Part shown: one piece after another, positions 53,467-60,720 of the stretch
Position numbering within the stretch: the stretch's first letter is position 1
Layout of the letters: each line of letters opens with the position of its first letter
Origin: CAYRYU01 sp964428355
Lineage (GTDB): Bacteria > Muiribacteriota > Ozemobacteria > Ozemobacterales > Ozemobacteraceae
NCBI GenBank assembly: GCA_964428355.1
Contig: CAYRYU010000021.1
Span: 1-64,000, forward strand
Direction: 5' to 3'
Length of the DNA stretch: 64,000 nt
Made by a program: the position numbers and the translations under genes
The notes under the pieces: generated by a model
Databases searched by the model: none
What the model was told of the DNA's origin: nothing
What the model saw: only the letters and a program-made list of their open reading frames with translations

Positions 53467-53934
53467 ATGACCCGAACTCATCGTATCCGAACCGTCTGGT
53501 TCGTTCTGCTTTCGATCGCCCTGGCTTTTCCCTTTGCTGTCCACGCGCAGAGCTGTGGCGATGACAGCTGCGGAGACGACTGTGGAGATGACTGCGGCGA
53601 CGACAGTTGCGGGGGAGGTAGTTGCGGAGACGACGGCGGAGGATGTGGAGGAGGGTTCTTCGATTTCCTCATCAACCTGGTCAAGAAGCTCTTCGAAGGC
53701 GGGGAAAACAGCATCTTCTCCCAGATTATGAGCGCGGTCACCAAAGGAATCGGCCAGGGCGCGGGAAACACCCCCACCACGCCTGCTCCTCCGGTCGATA
53801 CCGGAACCACCACGGTAGCAACGGGCACTGCTACTACCCCTGCCACCCCGACGACGGTCATCGGAACGACCTCGACGACGCCTGCCTCCGCCGCAGCAGC
53901 GATGAGAACGATCAAGAACCCGGACGAAGAATAG
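53467..53934 (+). CDS. Secreted CGDD-repeat protein with Thr/Pro-rich tail
   Basis: The 155-residue product has a signal peptide (TVWFVLLSIALAFPFAVHAQ). Immediately after it comes a cysteine array of CGDD-type repeats (SCGDDSCGDDCGDDCGDDSC and more, over ten cysteines in about 45 residues). A helical stretch follows (FFDFLINLVKKLFEGGE), then a long Thr/Pro/Ala-rich, probably unfolded tail. AAAGGAG precedes the ATG. It is transcribed after the hydrogenase 2 terminator and followed by a perfect hairpin. Paired Cys and Asp suggest metal binding or disulfide cross-linking at the surface; function unknown. It is compositionally akin to the 68-residue protein at 11642-11848. Confidence 0.7.
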   Translation: MTRTHRIRTVWFVLLSIALAFPFAVHAQSCGDDSCGDDCGDDCGDDSCGGGSCGDDGGGCGGGFFDFLINLVKKLFEGGENSIFSQIMSAVTKGIGQGAGNTPTTPAPPVDTGTTTVATGTATTPATPTTVIGTTSTTPASAAAAMRTIKNPDEE

Positions 53935-54011
53935 ACCGGAAGTCCAAGGTCGGTTTCCCGAGTTCTTTTCGCGCGCAGGAAAAGGATGGGGAGAACCTTC
54001 AATCTGCTGGA

Positions 54012-54035
54012 GAGCGCACCCGGAAGGGTGCGCTC
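54012..54035 (+). terminator. Hairpin after the CGDD-repeat gene
   Basis: A perfect 10-bp stem (GAGCGCACCC / GGGTGCGCTC, GGAA loop) is followed by CCGTTATT; the T-tract is poor, so it may act mainly as a 3' stabiliser. Confidence 0.5.
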
Positions 54036-54092
54036 CCGTTATTGGGCACCTCCCCCCGATAACCCGGAGGTGGTAGAATACTCAAGAGCCTT

Positions 54093-55469
54093 ATGTCCGA
54101 CCACGAAAAATCCCTTTCGGAGTTCAAGCGCCAGGTCGATCCATCAATTTTCCGGGACGACCTGCTTGCCACCGCCCTGCATTCCTATGACGCAACCAAC
54201 GAGTTCTTCTTCCCAGCCGCCGTCGTCCGGCCACGATCCTCCGACGACATCCGGAAGGTAGTTGCGGCGGCAAACCGTTCCCGAATCCCGATCATTCCCC
54301 GGGGCGCGGGAACCGGGTTCTCCGGGGGCTCCCTTCCCGTCCGGGGCGGGGTCATCCTCGATCTTCTCGGAATGAACCGCCTCATCGATATCGATGAAGA
54401 GAGCATGACCGCGCTTGTCGAGCCGGGCGTCATCACGCTCCATCTCCAGGATGCGGTTGAAAAGGCGGGGTTGTTCTACCCTCCCGATCCCGCTTCCCTG
54501 AAAACCTGCACCATCGGCGGGAACGTGGCCGAAAACGCAGGAGGACCGCATTGCGTGAAATACGGGGTTACGAGGGATTACGTCCTTTCGCTGGAAGCCG
54601 TAACGGGCGATGGACGCGACCTTTCCGCCGGCAAGGGAACACTCAAGAACCGCGCCGGATACGACATCAAGGATCTCCTGATCGGGAGCGAGGGAACCCT
54701 GGCCGTTTTCCATAAATTCCTGCTGCGCCTGGTTCCCCGCCCGGAGGCGCAGATCCTTTTTCTCGCTTTTTTCAGGGATTTCGAACAGGCCACGGGGTTG
54801 GTCAACCGCCTTTTCCGGCTCGGAATCTCCCCCTCCTCGCTCGAATTCATGGACGAATTCGCGATCCGCGCGGTCGAACGGCATTCCGGATTCGGACTTC
54901 CCCTGGACTTCCAGGCACTGCTGTTGATCGAAATCGACGGCCGCCATGACGAGATGCCTATCCTTCGAAGGAAGACCATGGATTGCCTCACGGAAAGCGC
55001 GGCTGAGGTGCGAGTAGCCGAGACCAGGGGAGAACAGGAAGCCCTCTGGGAAATCCGCCGGAAAACCAGTCCCGCCCTCAGAGCCTTTGGAAACCGTAAG
55101 GCAAATGAGGATATCGTCGTTCCCCGAAAGCACATCCCAGCCACGATCCGTGCGCTCCGCGAGCTTGCCGGAAGAACCCGGCTGAACATCATCTCCTTCG
55201 GCCATATCGGGGACGGAAACATCCACGTGAACATCATGTATGACGACACTGTCCCCGGGGAGCCCGAACGGGTCGAAAAGGCCATCGGGGAGATTTTCGA
55301 GATCGTCAATCGTTTTTCCGGAGCGGTTTCAGGAGAACACGGGATCGGGATCGCCAAGATCCGTTTCCTTCCCAAAAACCTCGACCGGACCGGGTATGAA
55401 CTGATGCGGTCACTGAAGCGCGTTTTCGACCCCAACAACATTCTCAACCCCCACAAGATGTTCTACTGA
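54093..55469 (+). CDS. FAD-linked oxidase, GlcD/lactate-glycolate dehydrogenase family
   Basis: The 458-residue flavoprotein has the FAD-binding PCMH domain (VVRPRSSDDIRKVVAAA, PIIPRGAGTGFSGGSLP, YPPDPASLKTCTIGGNVAENAGG) and the C-terminal cap (SFGHIGDGNIHVNIMYD, VSGEHGIGIAKIRF). It oxidises a 2-hydroxyacid such as glycolate or lactate. An iron-sulfur partner gene follows two bases downstream. The electron acceptor is not visible here; no etfAB gene lies in the window. Confidence 0.9.
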   Translation: MSDHEKSLSEFKRQVDPSIFRDDLLATALHSYDATNEFFFPAAVVRPRSSDDIRKVVAAANRSRIPIIPRGAGTGFSGGSLPVRGGVILDLLGMNRLIDIDEESMTALVEPGVITLHLQDAVEKAGLFYPPDPASLKTCTIGGNVAENAGGPHCVKYGVTRDYVLSLEAVTGDGRDLSAGKGTLKNRAGYDIKDLLIGSEGTLAVFHKFLLRLVPRPEAQILFLAFFRDFEQATGLVNRLFRLGISPSSLEFMDEFAIRAVERHSGFGLPLDFQALLLIEIDGRHDEMPILRRKTMDCLTESAAEVRVAETRGEQEALWEIRRKTSPALRAFGNRKANEDIVVPRKHIPATIRALRELAGRTRLNIISFGHIGDGNIHVNIMYDDTVPGEPERVEKAIGEIFEIVNRFSGAVSGEHGIGIAKIRFLPKNLDRTGYELMRSLKRVFDPNNILNPHKMFY

Positions 55470-55471
55470 CC

Positions 55472-56686
55472 ATGCGACTCGCACCCCTTCCGACAATCAG
55501 CGAACGGCTGGCCAGGGAAATCTCCCCTTGCGTGAAGTGCGGGAACTGCTCCGCTTTCTGCCCGGTCTTTCTCGAAACCCGCCGGGAAGAAGGGTCGATG
55601 AGGGGAAAGATCGCCCTGCATCAGGCCCGGATCGCGGGCCGGCAGATCCCAGACCGGGTTGTCCGCGACGCGTTTTCCCTCTGCGCGGGTTCTCTCAGCT
55701 GCAAGGGGGCATGCCCCAACGGAATCGACACGACCCTGGTCAGGGCCCTTTCCGCAAGGCTGACCGCCCCTTTCCAGGCCGGCTTTCTTCCAGACTCTTT
55801 TTTCGACAAAATCGCCGCGAATCCCTCCCTGCTGTGGATCTGGACCGGATTGAGGTTCTTCCTGATTTTCGGGGTAGGTTTCGACAAGGTCAAGGAGTTC
55901 AGGAAATGGTTTCTGGAATCGTTCCCTTCCCTGGCTCCCCGGAAAGAACCCGGAATTCCAGCCCAAGATGGCGAGAAAACCGTATTCATTCCCGGATGGG
56001 GATCTCGACATGGGGAAAGCCTTGGGAGAAAAGCCCTTGCGCTTCTGGGAAACCCGGGAGGGACATCGGTTATCGCGCTCCCTGCCCATCGTTGCGGTTT
56101 TCCCGCCTTGACCCTCGGTGATTTTGGATTGTACAGAGCCTTCATTTCGCGCATTGTCAACGATCTGGAGCGCATCCAACCCTCGTGCTTGGTTGTGGCA
56201 TGCGCCAAATGTCTTTGGTCACTGAAGATCGCCCCTGTCTTTTGCGAATTGTCAGACCGGGAACTGGGTCTTCTCGAGAAAGCGGCCGATTTTGCCTCCT
56301 TTGTTTCCAAGCGGGGGCCCGGGTTCACCAAACCCCTTCCGGGCACCTTCACCCTCCTGGATTCCAACTTGCATTCCCGGGAATTCGGGGGAAAAAGGAG
56401 TTGCCGTGAGTTACTCGGGAGGGCGCTGGCAAATCCCCTGGTGGAATCCTTCAAGGACGGAAGGGGGGCTTTGGAGAACGACCTTCTGAGATTCCATCAT
56501 CCAGCGCTGGCCCGAAAGATCGATTCGGATCTGGTTGAGATGCTTGCCACATCGGGGGCCAGAACGGTCATTTTCGCGGATCCCTCATCCCTGGAACGGC
56601 TGAAAGGCCCACTTTCAAAACGGGGCGTGCTCTCGGCGCACTTTGTCGAGATTCTCTTCGAAGCGCTTGGAGGTGGAAATGGATAA
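55472..56686 (+). CDS. GlcF-like Fe-S partner with degenerate cysteine motifs
   Basis: The 404-residue protein has the GlcF/LutA-like plan. The first [4Fe-4S] motif is complete (CVKCGNCSAFCP); in the second, one Cys is Ser (CAGSLSCKGACP). The CCG domains are eroded: the first reads HRCGF with CAKC, and the second has lost all cysteines at the usual places (SNLHSR, ADPSSL). It sits with the FAD oxidase and probably relays its electrons, but with fewer clusters than normal. Its end overlaps rnhB by eight bases. Confidence 0.78.
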   Translation: MRLAPLPTISERLAREISPCVKCGNCSAFCPVFLETRREEGSMRGKIALHQARIAGRQIPDRVVRDAFSLCAGSLSCKGACPNGIDTTLVRALSARLTAPFQAGFLPDSFFDKIAANPSLLWIWTGLRFFLIFGVGFDKVKEFRKWFLESFPSLAPRKEPGIPAQDGEKTVFIPGWGSRHGESLGRKALALLGNPGGTSVIALPAHRCGFPALTLGDFGLYRAFISRIVNDLERIQPSCLVVACAKCLWSLKIAPVFCELSDRELGLLEKAADFASFVSKRGPGFTKPLPGTFTLLDSNLHSREFGGKRSCRELLGRALANPLVESFKDGRGALENDLLRFHHPALARKIDSDLVEMLATSGARTVIFADPSSLERLKGPLSKRGVLSAHFVEILFEALGGGNG

Positions 56687-57314
56687 GCTGCGTTTGGAAA
56701 AGGAGGCATGGAACATGGGGTTCCAGAGGATTGCCGGTGGGGATGAGGCGGGAAGGGGCCCCTGGGCGGGCCCGGTGGTCGCCGCTTTTGCGATAATGCC
56801 TTCCGATCGGATAGTGGACGGAGTGGATGACTCGAAAAAGCTCCCAGCCGGAAGGCGTCGGGAACTTTTCGAGGTGATAACCAGAACCGCGACCGCTTAC
56901 GGCATCGGAATGGCCTCGCCCGAGGAGATCGACAGACTGAACATCCTGCAGGCAACGCGCCTGGCATTCATGAGGGCTCTAGAGGCTCTCCATCCCGAAC
57001 CGGATTTTCTGCTCCTCGACCATATAACCCTTTCCGGAGCCGGAATCCCGTCCCGCTCGATTCCCAAGGGTGACGCAGTCAGTTACATGATCGGTGCAGC
57101 CTCGATCCTGGCCAAAGAAACCCGCGACCGGATCATGGAGGGTCTGGATTCCCGACACCCCGGATACGGGTTTGCCAACCACAAGGGTTACGGAACTCCC
57201 GAACATCAGGCAGCCCTTCGAAAACTCGGGATCAGCCCCATCCATCGAAGATCATTCAGGCCGGTCAAAGCCCTATCCGTTGATCCTCAGAGAAAACTGG
57301 AGGGCATGGACTGA
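56679..57314 (+). CDS. rnhB: Ribonuclease HII
   Basis: The 211-residue enzyme cleaves RNA in RNA-DNA hybrids, including single ribonucleotides. It shows GGDEAGRGPWAGPVVAA (catalytic Asp-Glu), DDSKKL, the LLLDH strand (usually IDG) and GDAVSYMIGAASILAKETRDRIM. The ATG at 56679 follows GGAGGTGGAA. Order rnhB, FliK-like, FlhB-like, yraN resembles the rnhB-ylqG-ylqH order of Bacillus. Confidence 0.93.
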   Translation: MDKLRLEKEAWNMGFQRIAGGDEAGRGPWAGPVVAAFAIMPSDRIVDGVDDSKKLPAGRRRELFEVITRTATAYGIGMASPEEIDRLNILQATRLAFMRALEALHPEPDFLLLDHITLSGAGIPSRSIPKGDAVSYMIGAASILAKETRDRIMEGLDSRHPGYGFANHKGYGTPEHQAALRKLGISPIHRRSFRPVKALSVDPQRKLEGMD

Positions 57315-58381
57315 TGAAGATCTCGTTTCAGAGCCTGACACTTCTTCCGACCTCGCAACGGGTCCAAGGGGAAGTCCTTCATTCAGACGATTCCGGCAGC
57401 ATGGTCATGTTGAACGGGGTCCCAGTAAAAACCAATCAGAAACTGGCCCAGGGAATGAAGATCAATGGCCGGATCGAACAGATGCAAGGGAGGCAGGGAG
57501 TTCTGTCTCTTCAGGCTGATATGGTCGAAACCCAGGGAATCCAATCAGAAGGTCTCGAGAACCTGAGCTCCCAGGATGCCGCATTGGCAACCGCCCTGAA
57601 AAGGATGGGCCTCTCCCTTACCCCCGACCTCCTGAAAGCCGCGAGGGAACTGCTCGCACGGTTGAACACCACTCCCGATGCCGCGGCCCTTAACGCCCTG
57701 GGCCTTCTCCTTTCGCGGAACCTCTCGGAGGACCAGTTTCCCATCCTGAAAAAATACTTCGAGGGGAAACTCCGGTTCGACCGGATCCTGGCAAAACTTC
57801 AAGGGCTCGCTCCCGATGCTTTGCGCGCGAACTGGAACGAGGGAAAACTCCTGGAAAAGCTCTTCGCCCTCCTTGACGGATCGGAGATCCCGGAAATGGG
57901 CTCCCTGGACGGAGCAGAGACCGAAGGTTGGATCGAGAGCCTGCAATTCCAAGAAATCCTTTCCCAGCCCCCTGAAAAGGATCAGGAAGGCCGCATGGTA
58001 TTCCAGTGGCCCATATTTTGGCAAGACCAGGAACTCCCCGACACCCTCGAAGGAGAGGCATTCTATCCTCCGCAGGGCAACTCCGAACGCGGATTCAGCC
58101 TTCGACTCCTGGTTTCCCCTCCCCGACTGGGGAAAATGGAGGTAGGCATCCATCAACTTCAAGAAGCGTTGTGGGTCCATTTCGCCCCGCAAAGCGGGGA
58201 AACACGAAAGTTGCTCGAAGGGGCTTTTCCAACACTTTCCGAGCGGCTTTCGGGTGCGGGGTGGAAGTCGGTCAGGATGACTTCGGGCCCTCTCCCGGTC
58301 CGTGAACATTTTTTTGCTTCGCCCGGGGTCTCAGATATCCCGACAGCGGGTTCCCCGGCGCTATTGGACCTCAAGGTTTGA
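57314..58381 (+). CDS. FliK-like/YlqG-like hypothetical protein
   Basis: The 355-residue protein has an N-terminal beta-rich part (VQGEVLHSDDSGSMVMLNGVPV ... GMKINGRI), a helical middle and a C-terminal part resembling the flagellar hook-length control fold (FSLRLLVSPPRLGKMEVGIHQLQEALWVHF). It overlaps rnhB by one base and precedes an FlhB-like gene by four bases. FliK and FlhB act together in switching type III export, so the pair may be a miniature relic or a non-flagellar use. No flagellar gene is present in the window. Confidence 0.6.
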   Translation: MKISFQSLTLLPTSQRVQGEVLHSDDSGSMVMLNGVPVKTNQKLAQGMKINGRIEQMQGRQGVLSLQADMVETQGIQSEGLENLSSQDAALATALKRMGLSLTPDLLKAARELLARLNTTPDAAALNALGLLLSRNLSEDQFPILKKYFEGKLRFDRILAKLQGLAPDALRANWNEGKLLEKLFALLDGSEIPEMGSLDGAETEGWIESLQFQEILSQPPEKDQEGRMVFQWPIFWQDQELPDTLEGEAFYPPQGNSERGFSLRLLVSPPRLGKMEVGIHQLQEALWVHFAPQSGETRKLLEGAFPTLSERLSGAGWKSVRMTSGPLPVREHFFASPGVSDIPTAGSPALLDLKV

Positions 58382-58385
58382 CGCC

Positions 58386-58673
58386 ATGGCCGAGAAGACA
58401 CTTCCCAGATTCGAAGAAATTGCGGTAGCGATCAGATACATCTTCGGGGGAAAGGGGGAAATCCCCAAGGTTGTCGCTTCGGGACGGGGGTTTCTTGCCT
58501 CCCGGATCCTGGAGGAGGCGAAAAAGCATTCGGTTCCTGTAAGGGAAGAGAAGCAGTTGGCGGAATCGCTCGCCAAGGTACCGATCGGGGTGGAAATCCC
58601 TTCGGAACTCTGGGAAGCTATGGCCGAGGTCCTGGCACAGATCTACCAGCTGGACGGAAGCCGGGGAGCGTGA
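58386..58673 (+). CDS. FlhB C-terminal-domain homolog (YlqH/EscU-like)
   Basis: The 95-residue protein resembles the cytoplasmic C-terminal domain of FlhB without its membrane part (AVAIRYIFGGKGEIPKVVASGRGFLASRILEEAKKHSVPVREEKQLAESL, then VPIGVEIPSELWEAMAEVLAQIY). The autocleavage NPTH site is not present in this position (RYIFGGKG instead). Similar stand-alone proteins (YlqH) occur beside rnhB in other bacteria. Function unknown. Confidence 0.82.
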   Translation: MAEKTLPRFEEIAVAIRYIFGGKGEIPKVVASGRGFLASRILEEAKKHSVPVREEKQLAESLAKVPIGVEIPSELWEAMAEVLAQIYQLDGSRGA

Positions 58674-58703
58674 GCGACGATTCTCCCCCAATAGTGAAAG
58701 AAG

Positions 58704-59087
58704 ATGGAAAAGGTGCCAAAAGGGGACGAAAGGAAGCGGTTCGGCAACTGGGGCGAGGAAGAAGCCAGCCGGTTTCTGGAAGGGAAGGGGTTCGAAATCC
58801 TGAAGAGGAATTTCCGGACGGGATTCGGAGAAATCGATATCGTGGCCCGTGACGGAGAAACCCTGGTTTTCGTGGAGGTTCGGACGAAAAGCGATTCCAT
58901 GTTCGGGGACCCTCTGGAAACCATTTCCCCCAAGAAGAAGAGCCGTCTGGAAAGGCTTGCCGCGGCGTATCTTGTGATCAACAAGGTCCCGGGCCAGGTT
59001 CCCTGCAGGTTCGATGTGATCGGTATCATCGCCCGGGATGGGGTTGTGTACGAGATGGAGCACATAGTCGATGCATTCGGGTGGTAA
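58704..59087 (+). CDS. yraN: YraN/UPF0102 family nuclease-like protein
   Basis: The 127-residue protein has the restriction-endonuclease-like core of the family: GNWGEEEASRFLEGKGFEIL, then NFRTGFGEIDIVARDGETLVFVEVRTK, with the E-x-D ... E-V-x-x-K active-site pattern. It commonly lies next to rnhB. The substrate is unknown. Confidence 0.9.
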   Translation: MEKVPKGDERKRFGNWGEEEASRFLEGKGFEILKRNFRTGFGEIDIVARDGETLVFVEVRTKSDSMFGDPLETISPKKKSRLERLAAAYLVINKVPGQVPCRFDVIGIIARDGVVYEMEHIVDAFGW

Positions 59088-59176
59088 ATGCGTCAGCATT
59101 GTCTCACCTTTTTGGCCCCGCGACGACTTTTTCACACCGGAATTCAAGAGTTGGCTTCCGATGAGACTCGTCAAGC

Positions 59177-59191
59177 GGGCACGATTTGTGC
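59177..59191 (+). promoter_or_regulatory. Possible sigma-54-type promoter before the NfeD-like gene
   Basis: GGGCACGATTTGTGC has GG and GC separated by ten bases, as in -24/-12 promoters, with one mismatch in the -12 part, 37 bases before the ATG at 59228. A sigma-70 reading is weak here. Confidence 0.3.
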
Positions 59192-59227
59192 TAGATATTG
59201 ATTCAGTAGGAAATTGGGGGTGATCGC

Positions 59228-59965
59228 ATGGGCTTTCAACTTTTTCACCTATACCTTGGATTCCTGGTTTTCGGAGTAGGATATGCGGTCGTGATTACGC
59301 TTCTGGGGCAGATGGGCGGGCATAGCGACGGAAGCGGATCGGGCGACGGGCATGACGGTGGGCTTTTCCATTCGGACGGGTCCGGTGGAGGACACGACGC
59401 AGTGGATTCCGGGCACGATTTTGCAGCCCACGGCCACGATTCCTCCGCCCTCGGACATGACGGCGATGGAGGAGGTCACGGCCACAACGACGGAACCGAT
59501 TCGGACCACGGTTCCCAAGGGCTTTCCCCCTTCAGTCCACTGATGATCGCAACGTTCGCCACGCTTTTCGGAGGGCTCGGGTTCATTTCTCTTGGGGTTC
59601 TGGGAACGATCCCCCTCATGCCCCAATCATTGGTGAATACGCTGAGCTTCCTCGTTTCGGGTGCTCTGTCGGTCATCCTTTCGAGTTATTTTTCTTTTTT
59701 CCTGGTCAAACTTTTCATCAAGTCACAGGCTTCGACCAACGTATCGACCAACAAGCTGATAGGATCGGAAGCCGAAGCGCTTCTCGACCTCGAACCCGGG
59801 AAAATCGGGGAGATCACCTATCTTCTGGCCGGAAGCCGCCAATCGAACATGGCACGGCTTGCCGAGGGAGAGAAGAAGATCAAAAAAGGCCAGACGGTCG
59901 AGATCGTGGCGATCAACGACAATGTAATGCTGGTAAAACCGGTCGACGCGAAAGAACTGACTTGA
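59228..59965 (+). CDS. NfeD-like membrane protein with His/Asp/Gly-rich loop
   Basis: The 245-residue protein has one membrane segment at the start (LYLGFLVFGVGYAVVITLLGQ), then about 70 residues almost entirely of His, Asp, Gly and Ser (HDGGLFHSDGSGGGHD ... GHGHNDGTDSDHG). Two or three further membrane segments follow, and a C-terminal OB-like domain of NfeD type (IGSEAEALLDLEPGKIGEITYLLAG ... KKGQTVEIVAINDNVMLV). NfeD proteins pair with SPFH proteins, and two SPFH genes follow. The loop is likely extracytoplasmic and suited to bind metal ions such as Zn, Ni or Cu. Confidence 0.75.
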   Translation: MGFQLFHLYLGFLVFGVGYAVVITLLGQMGGHSDGSGSGDGHDGGLFHSDGSGGGHDAVDSGHDFAAHGHDSSALGHDGDGGGHGHNDGTDSDHGSQGLSPFSPLMIATFATLFGGLGFISLGVLGTIPLMPQSLVNTLSFLVSGALSVILSSYFSFFLVKLFIKSQASTNVSTNKLIGSEAEALLDLEPGKIGEITYLLAGSRQSNMARLAEGEKKIKKGQTVEIVAINDNVMLVKPVDAKELT

Positions 59966-60070
59966 CGTTTCCTATCAGCCTTCTTCGGGCTTTCTTCGCG
60001 GGGACAGTCACCCATTTTGAGAGGAATCGTACCCTGCGATGGTTGCGTAATTCCTGAGGAGAAAAAATCG

Positions 60071-60667
60071 ATGAGCGAGACCCCCCTGATCTTGATCGGA
60101 GCGCTGGGGATTTTCTTCTTCATGTTCCTGCAGATTGCCCTTTGGGCGCGGTGCATGCGCACCGCAGGTCCGAATGAGGTCTTGGTGATATCAGGGAGAC
60201 CTCGAAGCATCGTAGACCCGCAGGGCAACAAACACGAGGTTGGTTTCCGGTTGGTGAAGGGGGGAACGGCTTTCGTGATTCCGATAATCGAGAAGGCATC
60301 GGTATTGTCTCTCGAATCGATGCTGGTTGAAATCCCTGTCGCGAAGGCACTGACCAGGGATCGGGTCCCGGTTTCGTTCGATGCCTCGGCCCAGGTCAAG
60401 ATCAAGGGAGAGGAATTCGCGATTATCACCGCGGCGGAAAACTACCTTGGGAAGGATGTCGGGGAGATCGTGGAGATGGCCCGCCACGTTCTCGAAGGCC
60501 ACATCTGGGAGATACTCGGAACCGTCGAATGCAAGGAGCTTTTCAACAACCGCGAGGAATTCAGCGTCCACGTGCAGGAGATCGCGGCCCCCGACATGGC
60601 GAAAACAGGGCTCGTGATCATATCCCTGACATGCAAGAATCTTCGGGAGCTCCCTTCCGAAGGTTGA
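60071..60667 (+). CDS. Short SPFH-domain protein (truncated flotillin paralog)
   Basis: The 198-residue protein consists of one membrane segment (LILIGALGIFFFMFLQIALW) and an SPFH domain. It ends shortly after the domain and lacks the long flotillin coiled coil. It is clearly paralogous to the next gene (GPNEVLVISGRPRSIVDPQG, KGGTAFVIPIIEKA). GAGGAG precedes the ATG at 60071. It may assemble with, or regulate, the full-length protein. Confidence 0.8.
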   Translation: MSETPLILIGALGIFFFMFLQIALWARCMRTAGPNEVLVISGRPRSIVDPQGNKHEVGFRLVKGGTAFVIPIIEKASVLSLESMLVEIPVAKALTRDRVPVSFDASAQVKIKGEEFAIITAAENYLGKDVGEIVEMARHVLEGHIWEILGTVECKELFNNREEFSVHVQEIAAPDMAKTGLVIISLTCKNLRELPSEG

Positions 60668-60720
60668 CTCCCCCGGGGGTCTGCTGTACCATTGTTCAAA
60701 ATGTTGCGAGGAGGATGTCC

